From an uncultured Dehalococcoidia bacterium (lineage in GTDB: Bacteria; Chloroflexota; Dehalococcoidia; Lucifugimonadales; GCA-2712585), in the NCBI GenBank assembly GCA_951812825.1, contig OX638324.1:1177141-1241140 (forward strand): a stretch of DNA of 64,000 nucleotides, given 5' to 3'. Within the stretch, counting starts at the first letter, position 1. The number at the start of each line of letters is the position of its first letter. A program made the position numbers and the translations under genes. Positions 17,684 to 26,105 of this stretch are shown here, in pieces. The notes below the pieces were generated by a model that ran no database searches, was not told where the DNA came from, and saw nothing but the letters and a program-made list of their open reading frames with translations.

Positions 17684-18541
17684 CTACTCCCTCCCCAGGA
17701 ACTCCCGCTCCCATTGGGCGAATGCGTCTGTGTTGAGAACGGCGTTCTGGAGTTCAGCCGACGCGGCGATTTCGTTGAGTGCGGACGCAGAGCCGCCATC
17801 TACCAAGTGCTTCATGGCGTCGTGGAGGGCCTTCATGGCGACAAAGAAGGTCTGATGTCCGCGAAGGACGACGCGGACGCCGTTGGCACGGAGGAATTCT
17901 TCATCTGACACGTCCGGGCTGCTGCTGCCCATTACCAGGGGGAGCGACGTGGTTTGACGGATGGCTTCCAGCTGGTCACGCTTGGTGACGCCGATGAGCA
18001 TGATTCCGTCAACGCCGGTTTCGGCGTAGGCCGCCACCCTTTGGCGCACCTCCTCGGCGGAGCGGGTGGCGGGGGCCGAAGTTCGGGCGAGGACGACCAG
18101 GCTTGGATCCCGGCGGCCCGTGACGCCCGCCCGCAGCTTGCCGACCATTTCGTCAACGCTGATGAGTCCGAGAGAGCTTTCGCCGTAGGCCGAGGGCAGG
18201 GCGGTGTCTTCCAGGGTCAGGGCCGACGCGCCGGCGGCTTCCAGTTCTTCCACGGTGCGCATAGCGCTGAGGGCGTTGCCATAGCCGTGGTCTGCGTCCA
18301 CCAGCAGGCTCACGTCGGCGGCGCGGGTTATTCGACGCACCTGGTCGGCCAATTCGGAGAGGGTCAAGACTATCAGGTCGGGGGCGCCGAGAACGACTGC
18401 CGAGGCTATGGACCCGCCCAGGATTCCGAGGTCGGCGCCGAGATGACGGGCCAACCGGGCCGATACAGGGTCAAAGACGGAGACGGGATAGCCGATGGCG
18501 TCTCCTTCCAGGTATTGTCGGAACCGCTGCCTAGGCGTCAT
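17684..18541 (-). CDS. Oxaloacetate decarboxylase-like lyase (PEP mutase/isocitrate lyase superfamily)
   Basis: 285 residues. SVFDPVSARLARHLGAD at the start, LLVDADHGYGNALSAMRTVEELEAAGASALTLED in the middle and LVVLARTSA after it place it in the PEP mutase/ICL superfamily. Length and the GYGN motif resemble the PA4872-type oxaloacetate decarboxylases. Mg2+ would be held by the DAD and ED acids. There is no KKCGH loop of true isocitrate lyase. The ATG overlaps the upstream amidohydrolase stop by 11 bases, so the two probably work in one pathway that yields a 2-keto or oxalo acid. The substrate is inferred only. Confidence 0.8.
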   Translation of the reverse strand: MTPRQRFRQYLEGDAIGYPVSVFDPVSARLARHLGADLGILGGSIASAVVLGAPDLIVLTLSELADQVRRITRAADVSLLVDADHGYGNALSAMRTVEELEAAGASALTLEDTALPSAYGESSLGLISVDEMVGKLRAGVTGRRDPSLVVLARTSAPATRSAEEVRQRVAAYAETGVDGIMLIGVTKRDQLEAIRQTTSLPLVMGSSSPDVSDEEFLRANGVRVVLRGHQTFFVAMKALHDAMKHLVDGGSASALNEIAASAELQNAVLNTDAFAQWEREFLGRE

Positions 18542-19751
18542 GGCCTACCTCCCCGTCAGAGTTAGAGTTGGTCTTCTTTGGAGCCCAGCGGCGTCCGTCC
18601 TTGATGGTGTGGGACGGGGCAAAGCGGCGCTCGGCCTGCACCTCGTCGCCCAGCATATCGGGGTAAGCGAATTTTCCCTCCTCCAATTCAAGCACAGCCA
18701 CATCTCCAACGCTGCCTATGCGAAGGCTGCCCAAGTCTTCGCGACCGATGACAGAGGCGGGCCTGATGGTCACGCGCTCAATAACCTGCTCCACAGACAT
18801 GCCCATACCCAGGAAGATTGACATGACCTCTAGCAGGTTGTAGTTCTTGGGCGGATATGGGGCACAGTAGCGGATGAGGGCCGGCGCGGGCGGACAGTCG
18901 GCAACCTTGTCGGTGCTGAGGGTGTGGGGCAGCAGTCCTTCGGCGATGGCCTGTCGGCAGATAGGGATGGCGAAGTGCTTGGCAAAGCAGGCGGTATCGA
19001 AAATGACGCCGCTTTCGTAGGCGTCCCAAGTCTCGGAGGAGACCCGGCCTCGTTCGTTCAGGACGTTGTGGACGTCGCCGTGGAAGCAATGGGTGGCGAT
19101 GTCTCCGGGGTTCATATGCTCAAAGACGGCGGCCAGGGGAATGGGAGACTCCATGACGTGGACCATTAGCTGGGAGGATGTCTGGTCGCAGATGCCGCGG
19201 GCCATTTCCAGGGCAGGGACGGCGTTCTTGAGGGTGGTGCCGTTGGGGGTGAGGCGGACCTTCATCCCCAGCACCAGGTCCCTGTTTTCTTCAATGCACT
19301 TCATGGCCTCTTCGGATCGGGCGTAGCGGAAGTCTTCGAGGTCGGGGATCCGGATGGTGCCGGGCATGGTGCCGATGGACGATAGATGGATGAAGGCCAG
19401 GAGGCGGGTGTCTACCTTCTCTATGACGTAGCTGCGGAAGCCGGGGAAGTTCATCCAGCCGGTGCTGCCCGCATCTATGGCCGTGGTGACGCCAATGGCC
19501 AGGTTGGTCGGGTCGGGGTCGGCGCGGCCGGGAGAGATGCGGTAGGCGAAGTGGCCGTGGAGGTCGATGAGGCCGGGAGTGACCAGCTTGCCTTTCACGT
19601 CTATAACTTCATCGCAGAGCGCGGGGTCTATGTCCTCGGACACGGCGGCGACCTTGCCGTCCCTGAACGCCACGTCGCGGACGCCGCGTAGATTCTGGGC
19701 CGGGTCTATGACGTGGCCTCCCTTGAGCATCAGGCAAAATTTTGTCTGCAT
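18531..19751 (-). CDS. Amidohydrolase-family protein (dihydroorotase/deacetylase-like)
   Basis: 406 residues from the ATG at 19751, preceded by AGGGGGAAGAA. A urease-like beta sandwich start (LMLKGGHVIDPAQNLRGVRDVAFRDGKVAAV) leads into the metal site TPGLIDLHGHFAY. Later candidate ligands are the Lys in LGMKVRLTPNG, HVMESP, HCFHGDVHN and the Asp in LSTDKVAD. The layout (HxH, Lys, His, His, Asp) matches two-metal amidohydrolases such as the EF0837-type deacetylase/selenocysteine synthase-like group, hydantoinases and dihydroorotases. The substrate is unknown. The gene sits in a run with threonine aldolase, a lipoprotein and a lyase. Confidence 0.8.
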   Translation of the reverse strand: MQTKFCLMLKGGHVIDPAQNLRGVRDVAFRDGKVAAVSEDIDPALCDEVIDVKGKLVTPGLIDLHGHFAYRISPGRADPDPTNLAIGVTTAIDAGSTGWMNFPGFRSYVIEKVDTRLLAFIHLSSIGTMPGTIRIPDLEDFRYARSEEAMKCIEENRDLVLGMKVRLTPNGTTLKNAVPALEMARGICDQTSSQLMVHVMESPIPLAAVFEHMNPGDIATHCFHGDVHNVLNERGRVSSETWDAYESGVIFDTACFAKHFAIPICRQAIAEGLLPHTLSTDKVADCPPAPALIRYCAPYPPKNYNLLEVMSIFLGMGMSVEQVIERVTIRPASVIGREDLGSLRIGSVGDVAVLELEEGKFAYPDMLGDEVQAERRFAPSHTIKDGRRWAPKKTNSNSDGEVGHDA

Positions 19752-19815
19752 TTCTTCCCCCTGGTGAATGGTCATTTGCTGCTTTTCAGGTGTGGGCAGA
19801 ATTGAGTTCAAGCGG

Positions 19816-20751
19816 TCAACGAAGGGTGTCCAGAGCCTCCGACAGGGTTACTTCCGAGATAGCGTCGGTAAAGCCTTCGTCGCTGCCGGCTATCAGCCCT
19901 ACCAGTCTGCCATCGGGGGTTATGAGGGCGCCACCCGTTTCTCCTGAAGCCGCGGCGTCAGTCTGAATCAGCCAGCGTTCCCCCGTCATATCGAAGCGTA
20001 CGGAGGAGAAGACGCCCCGGGTTACGACTATTCCCGATCCCGGTTGAAGTCCGTATTGCAGAGCCACCAGCTCGTTGCCGATGGGGAGGGTCAGAGCGTC
20101 TCCGAAAGTGGCGGGCACTGCTTCGATGTCGCAGCAGATGCGCAGAAGGGCCAAGTCGCGCTTTTCGTCGGAGCCGTGAATGACAGCCTCGTACTTTGCG
20201 CCGCCGCCGGTGGAGGCTTCCAGACCGCCTGCGCCCACGAGACGGTTGAGTCCGGTGAGCGCGAAGACCTCGCCGGTGGAAGCATCTGCACTGACCACCA
20301 CACCCGTTGCAAGGAGTTGGCCATCGTCGCCTGCCGGGGTTATGCGGAGCATGGAATTTTGGGTGGCGCGGACCACTTCGGGGAGGGACGGGGTGGGCGG
20401 GGGCGTCGGGGTGGGAGTGGGGGTTGGGTCCGGGGTGGGCTCAGGCGTGGGTGTTTCCCTTGCTTCCAGGGTCGCCAGCACGCGTTCGGTGACTTCGAAG
20501 GTCAGGGCTTCCACATCTATGGTTGGTGCGGGCTCGGGAGTTTCGGGTGGAGGTTCGGCGGCGCGAGCCTCGGCCAACACTCGCCTGACGACGGATTCCA
20601 GGTCTGCCGTAGGGACGGGGGTTGATGGTTGCACGGGAGCGGATGTAGGTGTTTCGGCCGGCGTGGGAGTCTCCGTTGTCTCATCTCCACACGCCGATAT
20701 CATCAGCGATACCGTCAGCAATGCGGCAATGAGCCAGACCTTCCCAGCCAT
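19816..20751 (-). CDS. Lipoprotein with degenerate trypsin-like (DegP-type) domain
   Basis: 311 residues. The signal peptide ends in a lipobox, LMISAC (Cys 21). It is followed by a long Pro/Thr linker (residues 25-50 and 96-122, TPTPTP type) with a short helical insert. Residues 125-311 align with the DegP protease fold: RDLALLRI keeps the catalytic Asp (199), and QTDAAASGETGGALITPDGRLVGLIAG matches the active-site strand. The expected catalytic His is Asn 169 (ALTGLNRLV), and the expected Ser is Thr 272 (GETGG). It is therefore probably not a normal serine protease. It would be anchored outside the membrane. The gene starts 10 bases after the ltaE stop. Confidence 0.78.
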   Translation of the reverse strand: MAGKVWLIAALLTVSLMISACGDETTETPTPAETPTSAPVQPSTPVPTADLESVVRRVLAEARAAEPPPETPEPAPTIDVEALTFEVTERVLATLEARETPTPEPTPDPTPTPTPTPPPTPSLPEVVRATQNSMLRITPAGDDGQLLATGVVVSADASTGEVFALTGLNRLVGAGGLEASTGGGAKYEAVIHGSDEKRDLALLRICCDIEAVPATFGDALTLPIGNELVALQYGLQPGSGIVVTRGVFSSVRFDMTGERWLIQTDAAASGETGGALITPDGRLVGLIAGSDEGFTDAISEVTLSEALDTLR

Positions 20752-20761
20752 GCCCCGGAGA

Positions 20762-21808
20762 CTAACGCCCCATTTCTCCCATAAGTTGGGAGACGGCGGT
20801 CAGGGCAACGTCGACGTGGGCGGGGGTGATGTGGCGGTGGGTGACCATTCTGATGCGGCCGTAGCTGGAATTCACGCTAATGCCCTTTTCCCCAAGACGG
20901 CGGACAAACTCCGCTTCTGTGCCAAAACCTCCCTCAAGTTCGAAGAAGACGATGTTGGTCTGGGCGGTTTCGGGGTTGTGGACGATGCCGGAAATCTGGG
21001 CCAGACCCTGGGAAAGAAGCCGGGCGTTGGAGTGGTCTACGGCGAGCCTCTCTACCATGCTTTCCAAAGCGACTATGCCGGGAGCTGCGATGATTCCGGC
21101 CTGACGCATGCCGCCGCCGACCATCTTGCGCCAGCGGCGGGCTTTGGCGATGAACTCATGGGAGCCGCAGAGAACGGAGCCGATGGGGGCGCTGAGGCCC
21201 TTGGAGAGGCAGAAGGTTATGTCGTCGACCTCCCGGACCAGCTCGTGGACGGGGGTTTCCAGATAGACGGCGGCGTTGAAGATCCGTGCCCCGTCCACGT
21301 GGACGGGGATGTCGCGGTCGTGGGCCACACGACAGACGCCTTCTATCTCTTCGGTCGTTACCACGCCGCCGTTGCACTGGTTCTGGGTGTTCTCCAGGCA
21401 AAGGAGGGTGGTCGGGGGATAGTGGGTGTCACCGCCCGGGCGGATGGCGGCTTCCACGTCCTCGGGCAACATGGCGCCCTGTTTCTGGTTGGGCACCAGG
21501 TGAGTCTGTATGCCGCCAAGGGCTGCGGCGCCGGCGCTTTCGTTCCAGAAGATGTGGGAGTTGGCCCCGGCGATGATTTCGTCACCGCTGCGGCAGTGGG
21601 CCAAAATGGCCAGCAGATTGCCCTGGGTTCCGCTGGCCACCAACACGGCGGCCTCCTTGCCCAAACGCTCGGCTGCCATCTCTTCCAGGCGGTTTACGGT
21701 TGGGTCCTCGCCGGAAACGTCGTCTCCCAGTTCGGCTTCGTACATGGCCCGCCGCATCTCCTCCGTGGGCAGAGTAACAACGTCGCTTCGAAGATCCACC
21801 GTCATCAT
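20762..21808 (-). CDS. ltaE: Low-specificity L-threonine aldolase
   Basis: 348 residues from the ATG at 21808 (MMTVDLRSDVVTLPT), with GGGGAGG upstream. Family marks are LRSDVVTLPTEEM, GDDVSGEDPTVNRLE, ASGTQGNLLAIL, IPVHVDGARIFNAAV and the PLP lysine in ITFCLSKGLSAPIGSVL. It cleaves threonine or allo-threonine to glycine and acetaldehyde in the cytoplasm. The frame can be extended to 21898, but that would overlap the divergent lspA start and lacks a ribosome site. It heads the minus-strand run ltaE, lipoprotein, amidohydrolase, lyase. Confidence 0.92.
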   Translation of the reverse strand: MMTVDLRSDVVTLPTEEMRRAMYEAELGDDVSGEDPTVNRLEEMAAERLGKEAAVLVASGTQGNLLAILAHCRSGDEIIAGANSHIFWNESAGAAALGGIQTHLVPNQKQGAMLPEDVEAAIRPGGDTHYPPTTLLCLENTQNQCNGGVVTTEEIEGVCRVAHDRDIPVHVDGARIFNAAVYLETPVHELVREVDDITFCLSKGLSAPIGSVLCGSHEFIAKARRWRKMVGGGMRQAGIIAAPGIVALESMVERLAVDHSNARLLSQGLAQISGIVHNPETAQTNIVFFELEGGFGTEAEFVRRLGEKGISVNSSYGRIRMVTHRHITPAHVDVALTAVSQLMGEMGR

Positions 21809-21839
21809 AGGTGTGGGAACCTCCCCATAGAGTGCCGTT

Positions 21840-21868
21840 ATTCTAGCAGTCCACCTTGTCAAGGCCAA
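21840..21868 (-). promoter_or_regulatory. Promoter candidate for ltaE run
   Basis: On the minus strand TTGGCC, 17 bases and TAGAAT preceded by TGC (extended -10) lie about 30 bases upstream of the ltaE start. The -10 box is 21845-21840. The divergent lspA run probably has an overlapping promoter (TTGTCA, 18 bases, TAATAT), so the two could compete. Confidence 0.45.
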
Positions 21869-21896
21869 GGCAGACCCCCTAATATGGATAGAGGCC

Positions 21897-22466
21897 ATGG
21901 CGACGCGAACCCCGATACCCTTCTATAAGGACTGGCTCCTTATACCCATAATTGGCCTGGTTTATCTGCTGGACCAGTTCACGAAATACCTGGTCGAGGA
22001 GCAACTTTGCAACCGTCAGCCTTTCCCGGCCGAGGGAACATTTCAACTCAAGTGCTCCTTCAACACGGGAGCGGCCTTCGGGCTTTTTATGGACCACACG
22101 GCCCTGCTCATCATCGCGTCGTTCATTGGGATGGGGGTGCTTCTGTACATCTACCGGCTTCATCCCGCCCACGGGCTGCTGCTTCGCATAAGCCTCGGCC
22201 TGCAGCTTGGAGGGGCGATCGGCAATCTGACGGACCGGATCCGCTTCGGACAGGTGACGGACTTCGTGAAGCTGGGGCCGTGGCCGATTTTTAACCTGGC
22301 TGACGCCTGCATAGTGGTGGGGATCATCATGCTGATAGCTCTTTTCTTCCTGAACGGCGATAGGGAGTCGGCATTGGCCCAGCCTTCCGATCAGTACCTG
22401 TACACGCCTTCGGAAGAGTTATCGGAGGACCGGGCCGCTTCTTTCTACGGGGAGGAGGAGCCGTGA
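21897..22466 (+). CDS. lspA: Lipoprotein signal peptidase (signal peptidase II)
   Basis: 189 residues with four membrane segments: LLIPIIGLVYLLDQFTKYLV, TALLIIASFIGMGVLLYIY, LLRISLGLQLGGAIGNLTDR and DACIVVGIIMLIALFFL. The aspartyl protease pair is visible in GNLTDRIRFGQVTDFV and FNLADACI. FNTGAAFGLF is the conserved NTGAAF motif. It removes signal peptides from lipoproteins after lipidation; the window itself holds two such lipoproteins. The C-terminal tail of about 40 residues is longer and more acidic than usual. The stop overlaps rluD as GTGA. Confidence 0.94.
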   Translation: MATRTPIPFYKDWLLIPIIGLVYLLDQFTKYLVEEQLCNRQPFPAEGTFQLKCSFNTGAAFGLFMDHTALLIIASFIGMGVLLYIYRLHPAHGLLLRISLGLQLGGAIGNLTDRIRFGQVTDFVKLGPWPIFNLADACIVVGIIMLIALFFLNGDRESALAQPSDQYLYTPSEELSEDRAASFYGEEEP

Positions 22467-23422
22467 CCTCCACCGAGTTGGTATCGACGGCAAAGCCCTG
22501 CCGGCTGGACAGATACCTGGCCGCTCAGGATTTGGGACTAAGCCGCGCCAGGCTGCAACGGCTCATCCGGGAAGGGTGCGTGATGTTGAACGGGGGGACG
22601 GCGAAGGCAAGCGCCCTGGTTAAGGCCGGGGACAGGGTTGTGGTGCGGATTCCGCCGCCCAAACCCCTCGACCTTTTACCGGAGAACATTCCGCTGGACA
22701 TTGTTTACGATGATGCTCACCTGGCAGTTGTGGACAAGCCCGCGGGGCTGACGGTGCATCCGGCGCCGGGACACGCAAGCGGGACGCTGGTAAACGCCCT
22801 GCTGGCGCGTTACCCGGACCTGCCGGGCATAGGGGGATGGCAGAGACCGGGCATCGTGCACCGGCTGGACAAGGATACCTCCGGGCTGATGGTGGTCGCG
22901 AAGACGGACGAGGCGCATCACTCCCTTTCGGGGCAGCTTGAGGAGCGACGGATACGGAAGGGGTACACGGCGCTGGTCGGCGGCATGGTGGCGGATGAGG
23001 AGGGGATTATCGACGCGCCAATTGGCAGGGACCCGCGGCACAGAAAGCGGATGGCGGTGGTGGATGGGGGGCGGCCTTCGCAGACGAGCTATGCCGTCGT
23101 CCGCAGAACCGGCAGGGCTACGCTGGTAGAGGTGTTTCCAACCACGGGGAGAACTCACCAGATACGGGTGCATTTCGCTTCCCTGGGGCATCCCCTGGTC
23201 GGAGACGAACTTTATGGGGGGATGACCGACGTGCTCAACCGGCAGTTCCTTCACGCTCATCTATTGGGATTCGAGCATCCGCAATCCGGGAAGTGGGTGG
23301 AGTTTCGGTCGTCGCTGCCGCCGGAGCTTCGACAAACTCTTGCTATGCTTGAGAGGGAGTCCAATAAGAGGCAAGAATTTCCGGCCAGCCATCAAACCAT
23401 CAGAGAGGCGAGGCGTTCTTGA
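22463..23422 (+). CDS. rluD: 23S rRNA pseudouridine synthase, RluD type
   Basis: 319 residues. An S4 RNA-binding domain (LDRYLAAQDLGLSRARLQRLIREGCVMLNG) is followed by the RluA-family catalytic domain with PGIVHRLDKDTSGLMVVAK, whose Asp is the nucleophile, and TTGRTHQIRVHFASLGHPLVGDELYG. It converts specific uridines of large-subunit rRNA to pseudouridine. The start is a GTG overlapping the lspA stop, and the stop overlaps the gltX TTG, so the three genes are translationally linked. The order lspA-rluD is common in bacteria. Confidence 0.93.
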   Translation: MTSTELVSTAKPCRLDRYLAAQDLGLSRARLQRLIREGCVMLNGGTAKASALVKAGDRVVVRIPPPKPLDLLPENIPLDIVYDDAHLAVVDKPAGLTVHPAPGHASGTLVNALLARYPDLPGIGGWQRPGIVHRLDKDTSGLMVVAKTDEAHHSLSGQLEERRIRKGYTALVGGMVADEEGIIDAPIGRDPRHRKRMAVVDGGRPSQTSYAVVRRTGRATLVEVFPTTGRTHQIRVHFASLGHPLVGDELYGGMTDVLNRQFLHAHLLGFEHPQSGKWVEFRSSLPPELRQTLAMLERESNKRQEFPASHQTIREARRS

Positions 23423-24900
23423 ACATTAACAACAACAACAAGAGGGTGCGCGTGCGATACGCGCCAAGTCCAACGGGACTGCCCCACGTGGGGAACGTGA
23501 GGACGGCGCTTTTCAACTGGCTGTTTGCCCGTCGTACCAACGGGGCCTTCATCGTGAGGGTGGAGGACACGGACCAGAACAGGCTGGTGCGGGAGGCGGT
23601 GGCCGGGATTCTTGAGGGGCTGCGGTGGCTGGACTTGGACTGGGACGAAGGGCCGGAGGTGGGCGGGCCTTACGGACCGTATATGCAGTCGGAGAGGCTG
23701 GACATCTACCACGAGGCGGCGGCGGACCTTATCCGGCGCGGGCATGCCTACTACTGCATCTGCTCGCCGGAGAGGCTGAAGGAGCTGCGGAAACAGCAGT
23801 CCAGGGAGAAGAAGAATCCCGGGTACGACGGTAAGTGCCAGACATTGTCGGAGCGGGAACTTCAGGAGTACCGGGATGGCGGAAACACGCCCGTTGTGCG
23901 GTTCAAGATGGTGCGAGACGAGACCATTTCGGTAGACGATATCGTGCGTGGGCGTGTGGACTGGAACAGCAACCTGACCGACGACTTCGTGATCATCAAG
24001 TCGGACGGGTTTCCCACGTACCACTTGGCGAACGTACTGGACGACCACCTGATGGAGATTACCCACGTGCTGCGGGCGGAGGAGTGGCTCTCCAGCACGC
24101 CGCGACACATTGCGCTGTACGGGGCGTTGGGACTGAAGCCTCCCCAGTTCGGGCATCTGCCGATGATTCTGGGGCCGGACCGTTCCAAGCTCTCAAAGCG
24201 GCACGGGTCGACGGCGCTGCTGGAATATCGGGACATGGGCTACTTGCCGGAGTCAATGGTGAACTTCATGGCGCTGCTGGGGTGGTCCCTGGACGACCGG
24301 ACGGAGATCCTCGACCGCTCGGCTTTGGTGGAGTCTTTCTCGCTGGAGAGGGTGGTGAAGTCGGGGGCGATCTTCAACATCGACAAGCTGGAGTGGATGA
24401 ACGGCATCTATATCAGGAGCCTCAGCCCGGAGGCCCTGGCCGGGCGGATTCGGGATTACTGGCAGCTTTCGCCGCCCACCGGGATTCCTCAGCCGGTGGA
24501 CATGGCATACTTATGCCGGATTGCGCCGCTTATTCAGCCGCGGCTGAAAACGCTGGTAGACGCCGCAGAGCGTACTGAGTTCTTCTTCAAGGTGGGCCTC
24601 GACCATGTGCCGAAGGATCTGATTCAGAAGGGAATGGATGCCGAGAGTACGCGCGCTGCTCTGGAGGAGTCACTGGCGCTGATGGGGATCAGTGACGAGT
24701 TGGGGGCGGATAGGCTGGAGGAGGCATTCGAGGATTTACGGCTGAAGCTGGAGCTTTCGCGGCGGCAGTTCTTCAGCCTGCTGCGGGTAGCTATCACGGC
24801 CAGCCGTGTTTCGCCGCCGCTTTTCGAGACGATGGAGGTGTTGGGCAGAGACCGGTGCGTCGACCGGATAACGGGGGCGATTGGGGCGTTGAGGGGCTAG
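23419..24900 (+). CDS. gltX: Glutamyl-tRNA synthetase
   Basis: 493 residues. RYAPSPTGLPHVGNVRTALFNWLFAR holds the class I HIGH-type signature as HVGN, and DRSKLSKRHGSTALLEYRD holds the KMSKS-type loop as KLSKR. VRVEDTDQNR and YYCICSPERL are also typical of GluRS. It charges tRNA with glutamate; an Asn- or Gln-charging role cannot be excluded, because I see no glnS or gatCAB here. The start is a TTG overlapping the rluD stop (TTGA), giving MNINNNNKRVRVRYAPSPTG. The stop lies four bases inside the end of the convergent CoA-transferase gene. Confidence 0.94.
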   Translation: MNINNNNKRVRVRYAPSPTGLPHVGNVRTALFNWLFARRTNGAFIVRVEDTDQNRLVREAVAGILEGLRWLDLDWDEGPEVGGPYGPYMQSERLDIYHEAAADLIRRGHAYYCICSPERLKELRKQQSREKKNPGYDGKCQTLSERELQEYRDGGNTPVVRFKMVRDETISVDDIVRGRVDWNSNLTDDFVIIKSDGFPTYHLANVLDDHLMEITHVLRAEEWLSSTPRHIALYGALGLKPPQFGHLPMILGPDRSKLSKRHGSTALLEYRDMGYLPESMVNFMALLGWSLDDRTEILDRSALVESFSLERVVKSGAIFNIDKLEWMNGIYIRSLSPEALAGRIRDYWQLSPPTGIPQPVDMAYLCRIAPLIQPRLKTLVDAAERTEFFFKVGLDHVPKDLIQKGMDAESTRAALEESLALMGISDELGADRLEEAFEDLRLKLELSRRQFFSLLRVAITASRVSPPLFETMEVLGRDRCVDRITGAIGALRG

Positions 24901-26105
24901 CTCAAGACCCCTGACTGGCGCAGGTCTTCCATTTCTCCCTCGGGGATGCCGAGGATTTCCCTTAACACCCAGTCCGTGTGCTCGCCCAGCAGTGGCGCGG
25001 GCTTGTAGATGGGAGGGCTTTCCGAGAGGGTGAAGCAATTGGCGTCGTAGGCGTGGCGACCTATCTCCTTGTGGTCCAGGTAGACGTAGTGGCCCCGGTG
25101 AGCAAGCTGCTCATCGTTGAACAGGTCCTCGCAGGTCTCCACTACGCCGGCGGGCACTCCCGCTTTCTGACACCGGTGCATCAGCTCGAAGGCGTCTTGC
25201 GGTTCCGTCCAGCGTCCTATGATTTCGTCCAAGGCTTCCTCGTTCTGCTTGCGGGCCTCGGCGGTTGAGAACCTGGGGTCGGAGGCGAGGGAGGGTTGGC
25301 CCATCAGGCGGCCGAGGGACTGCCATTCGTCGTCGGTGGTGCAGGCGATGGCGCACCAGCGGTCGTCCCCGGCGCAGGGGTAGGCGTTGTGGGGAGCGTA
25401 GACGGGGTGCCGGTTTCCCTGCCGGGTCTGGATTCGGCCGTTGACGGCATAGTCCATGAGGGGCGGCGCGACAAAATAGAGGGAGCCTTCCAGCTGGGAG
25501 AAGTCGATGTGGCAGCCTTCTCCCGTGCGTTGACGCCTATCGAGGGCGGCGGTGATTGCTGCAACGGTCAGGTGGGGCAGCAGGAAGTCGGTGTAGGCGC
25601 CGTAGGGGCTGGTGGGGGTGCGGTCGGGCCAGCCGGTGAGATGGGTGTGGCTGGAGAGTGCCGTCAGCACGGGGCCGAAGCCGGGGTGGTTGGAGTAGGG
25701 ACCGCCGCGGCCCTGCATGGAAGCGCTGAACATAACGACGCCGGGGTTGGACTGACGGATATCGTCGTAGCCCAAGCCCCACCGTTCCATGATGCCAGGG
25801 GTGAAGTTTTCCGTGACCACGTCGGCCCACTTGGCGAGTTCCTTCGCCAGATCGCGGGCCTTGGGCTGGGACATGTTGAGGGCCATGCTGCGCTTGCCGC
25901 CGTTGTAGTTGGCGAAGTAGCCGCTGCGGTTGATGCCGGGAATGCCGTCCTTGTGGGGGGTTGCGGTGCGTAGGGTGTCGACGCGGTGGATGGACTCCAC
26001 CCGTATGACGGTAGCGCCGAAATCGGACAGGTAGCGGGTGGTCATGGGGCCGATGGCGACCCAGCAGAAGTCCAGGACTTTTATGCCTTCCAGGGCCGCG
26101 GTCAT
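24897..26105 (-). CDS. CaiB/BaiF CoA-transferase, catalytic-Asp subunit
   Basis: 402 residues of the family III CoA-transferases. GIKVLDFCWVAIGPMTTRYLSDFGATVIRVES is the conserved start. ADVVTENFTPGIMERWGLGYDDI and the C-terminal GEHTDWVLREILG are also typical. The catalytic Asp is present (D173 in GAYTDFLLP), where the acyl-CoA intermediate would form. The ATG overlaps the stop of the upstream paralogue (ATGA), so the two are made together, probably as a heteromer. It should move CoA between organic acids as the activating step of the pathway in this operon. The substrate acid is unknown. Confidence 0.88.
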   Translation of the reverse strand: MTAALEGIKVLDFCWVAIGPMTTRYLSDFGATVIRVESIHRVDTLRTATPHKDGIPGINRSGYFANYNGGKRSMALNMSQPKARDLAKELAKWADVVTENFTPGIMERWGLGYDDIRQSNPGVVMFSASMQGRGGPYSNHPGFGPVLTALSSHTHLTGWPDRTPTSPYGAYTDFLLPHLTVAAITAALDRRQRTGEGCHIDFSQLEGSLYFVAPPLMDYAVNGRIQTRQGNRHPVYAPHNAYPCAGDDRWCAIACTTDDEWQSLGRLMGQPSLASDPRFSTAEARKQNEEALDEIIGRWTEPQDAFELMHRCQKAGVPAGVVETCEDLFNDEQLAHRGHYVYLDHKEIGRHAYDANCFTLSESPPIYKPAPLLGEHTDWVLREILGIPEGEMEDLRQSGVLS

